Shown here in pieces: positions 5,234-7,119 of a DNA stretch of 7,119 nucleotides. How positions within the stretch are numbered: position 1 is the stretch's first letter; every line of letters starts with the position of its first letter. The position numbers and the translations under genes were made by a program. The notes under the pieces are model-generated. The model did not search any database and had not been told where the DNA came from. It worked only from the letters and a program-made list of their open reading frames with translations. Source of the DNA: Planctomycetaceae bacterium (GTDB taxonomy: Bacteria; Planctomycetota; Planctomycetia; Pirellulales; Thermoguttaceae); assembly GCA_031254675.1 (NCBI GenBank), contig JAIRTV010000143.1, forward strand, positions 1-7,119, in the 5' to 3' direction.

Positions 5234-7119
5234 TTACCGGTGATGTCGGTGAAGTGGGGCATTGGAATGTGGGGTATGCATGGAACGTCCATGACGTTGT
5301 AATTTTTCCGGTAATGTTCCTTGATCTGTTGTCTGATCTTGGGACGAATCGTTGTTGGATGAATATTGTGACGCAATTCGTCCTGATGTTTCGGCATGAG
5401 CAAGTTGTGGCTCCGAAGACAACACTGATTCCACCGGAGCAACCTCCGGCATTGCCCGCGCTTGCAACGAATCCATCCTTTCCGCACGATAAACCGCCAA
5501 CTGAGAAATACCATCACCATCAAAATCCCCAACCACCGGATAATCTCCCGATTCGCCAAATTCGATTTTCGTATCAAATTTGAAATCGCCGTCCGCATCC
5601 AAATGCCAAACACCATCCATAAATAAACCAATCTTATCAATTCCATCACCGTTGAAATCACCCACCACCGGAATTCCTCCCGTTCCAATATGATAATCAG
5701 CATTGTCAATATAAATATCGTCGTTGTCCCATTGACCATTGCCGTTGTAATCGATAAACCATTTTCCGTTCCGGTAAATACCGATTTTGGTTACACCATC
5801 GCCAGAAAAATCACCGCTAAATGCCTGATCGCCCTCCGCACCATATTGGAACACATGATCAATCACGTCAAGCCGAACTCCGCCTTTTTGCGAATGTTTC
5901 ATCGCACGGACATGACTGTGATTTGTTGTAACATCCGATTTCGGCGGTATATTTTTCGGACGCGCCGTAATTGTTGGGTTCAAATCGCTCGGCAACCCCG
6001 GCTCATCCGCAATAATCGCCGCATCACCCGCCCATTGCGGACCGAAAATACCAATGTCCGCTTTACCATCGCCATCCCAGTCGCCGACAATCGGTTGATC
6101 TGTTGCACTACCCAATTCACACCAAAGGTCTTCCTCGTCCCAAATACCGTTACCGTTAATATCAATGTACCACTTTCCATCGTTAAACACAGCCAGTTCC
6201 GCCATGCCGTCACCGTTAAAATCACCAACAAGCGGTCTGCCGCCTTCTGGTCCGAATGTAAACCGCCGCTTAATTCGTCCATTGGCATCACGAGTGTACC
6301 AAACGGATTGATTCATCGGAAGCGGTTCCCACGCAACAGAAATATATCTCGCCTTAACCGCATCTAATTCTGTTACTTCTTTCTCCGACGACGCATTACT
6401 TAATAACGCAACTTGTTGTACTGGATTCTGTGACGCTCGAATCGCCTGCGCGGAAATATTGATACCGGAATCCAAATCACGCGGATAACCGGCATTGATA
6501 ACACTCAAATGCCACGAATAACCATTCGGCAATCCACCGCCACCATAACCCGCCAATAACGTTTCACCAACTAAAGGCGGTTGCCATGACGGTGCTAATC
6601 CTCCCGATTGACCAACCGCACCCATTGGATAACTCGGTGAAAACGGCGGCGGCAAAAACGGCGGTGATACCGGCGGATTCGTTGGTACCGGAGGCGGTAC
6701 CTCATTATTTTCCAATTCTCCAAAATTGTAATTAAGTCCGTGTTGACCGGAAGTAACAATAATATCTTGAATCTTATCGTTTTCAGCCAAATGACCGCCA
6801 AGCGTGCCGATACTTTCTTCACCGTCCAAATAAGTAAGCGGTTGCGTTTCAACAATCATGTAGGTTTCGTTTGGATCAAGATTCGTAAAAATATAATATC
6901 CATTAGAATCAGTTGAGGTTGTCCGATCTGTTTCAATATAATTTGTTCCATTAAATTTCCAAAGAGATAACGTAACACCAGAAATTCCCTGTTCATTGTT
7001 GTCTTTAACATTGTTCTCGTTCTCGTCAATATAAACGTAACCACTTAAAGAGCCTTTTTCAGGGTCTGGCGGTGTTTTTACCAATTCGCCAAAATTGTAA
7101 CCAATTCCAACTCCATTCG
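5234..7119 (-). CDS. Surface/secreted protein with SdrD B-like and FG-GAP repeats, 5'-truncated
   Basis: The frame stays open to the window edge, so the true start lies beyond 7119 and the codon at 7084 is internal. The first visible residues, NGVGIGYNFGEL, are the end of one SdrD B-like domain. Counting from 7084, a complete SdrD B-like domain follows at about 11-124 (SLSGYVYIDENENNVKD to NYNFGEL). Next come a proline-rich linker (128-152) and a Gly-rich stretch. Five FG-GAP/VCBS-like calcium repeats are centred on GDFNGDG (287), GDWDGDG (334), GDFSGDG (424), GDFNGDG (475) and GDFDGDG (519). EF-hand-like loops DINGNGIWDEED (308), DYNGNGQWDNDD (445) and DADGDFKFD (496) alternate with them. 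A linker with RPKNIPP (375-381) splits the repeats two and three. The tail is Ser/Gln-rich and ends His-rich (HTPHSNAPLHRHHR), with no LPXTG or PEP-CTERM anchor. A calcium-stabilised extracellular adhesin or structural protein is likely; the ligand is unknown. Confidence 0.88.
   Translation of the reverse strand, partial: NGVGIGYNFGELVKTPPDPEKGSLSGYVYIDENENNVKDNNEQGISGVTLSLWKFNGTNYIETDRTTSTDSNGYYIFTNLDPNETYMIVETQPLTYLDGEESIGTLGGHLAENDKIQDIIVTSGQHGLNYNFGELENNEVPPPVPTNPPVSPPFLPPPFSPSYPMGAVGQSGGLAPSWQPPLVGETLLAGYGGGGLPNGYSWHLSVINAGYPRDLDSGINISAQAIRASQNPVQQVALLSNASSEKEVTELDAVKARYISVAWEPLPMNQSVWYTRDANGRIKRRFTFGPEGGRPLVGDFNGDGMAELAVFNDGKWYIDINGNGIWDEEDLWCELGSATDQPIVGDWDGDGKADIGIFGPQWAGDAAIIADEPGLPSDLNPTITARPKNIPPKSDVTTNHSHVRAMKHSQKGGVRLDVIDHVFQYGAEGDQAFSGDFSGDGVTKIGIYRNGKWFIDYNGNGQWDNDDIYIDNADYHIGTGGIPVVGDFNGDGIDKIGLFMDGVWHLDADGDFKFDTKIEFGESGDYPVVGDFDGDGISQLAVYRAERMDSLQARAMPEVAPVESVLSSEPQLAHAETSGRIASQYSSNNDSSQDQTTDQGTLPEKLQRHGRSMHTPHSNAPLHRHHR

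Noticed and set aside
5227..5739. 170-aa minus-strand open frame inside the surface-protein gene
   Set aside because: It is a shadow of the larger frame, whose FG-GAP repeats are unmistakable; the shadow has no domain of its own.

Overview
The window looks like chromosomal DNA of a planctomycete, or at least a member of the PVC group. The base composition is moderately AT-rich and Shine-Dalgarno sites are sparse. It also carries a large SdrD B-like / FG-GAP surface protein whose middle segment (a VGDWDGDGK repeat, then an EPGLPSDLNP and RPKNIPP stretch) I recall as typical of planctomycetal secreted proteins. This placement is inference from protein style, not from a marker gene.

Layout: (1) 62-1681, plus strand, is oleC, the AMP-dependent beta-lactone synthetase of long-chain olefin (head-to-head hydrocarbon) biosynthesis. 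(2) 1682-2226 is a 545-bp gap between convergent genes. It holds a candidate oleC terminator, a minisatellite of eleven 21-bp units in 42-bp dimers (1784-2014 plus a partial unit), and two inverted repeats. (3) 2227-3540, minus, is a membrane-anchored HtrA/Deg serine protease with one PDZ domain. (4) 3541-3992 is an AT-rich gap with a candidate plus-strand promoter and a long bulged hairpin followed by a T tract, together possibly a small RNA. (5) 3993-5000, minus, is an exported nucleoside hydrolase with the only clear Shine-Dalgarno site here, a sigma70-like promoter and an overlapping inverted repeat. (6) 5234-7119, minus, is a surface or secreted protein with SdrD B-like and FG-GAP/VCBS repeats, cut off at its 5' end by the window edge.

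The genes do not form an obvious operon. The three minus-strand genes are separated by gaps of 233 and 452 bp that carry their own signals, and oleC points the other way. Three of the four products act outside the cytoplasm: envelope protease, exported nucleosidase and surface protein. No mobile element, CRISPR array, defence system, tRNA or rRNA is visible. The least explained parts are the dimeric 21-bp minisatellite with its flanking CACGAAA-type motifs, and the putative small RNA at about 3786-3983. I found no convincing new multi-gene system.
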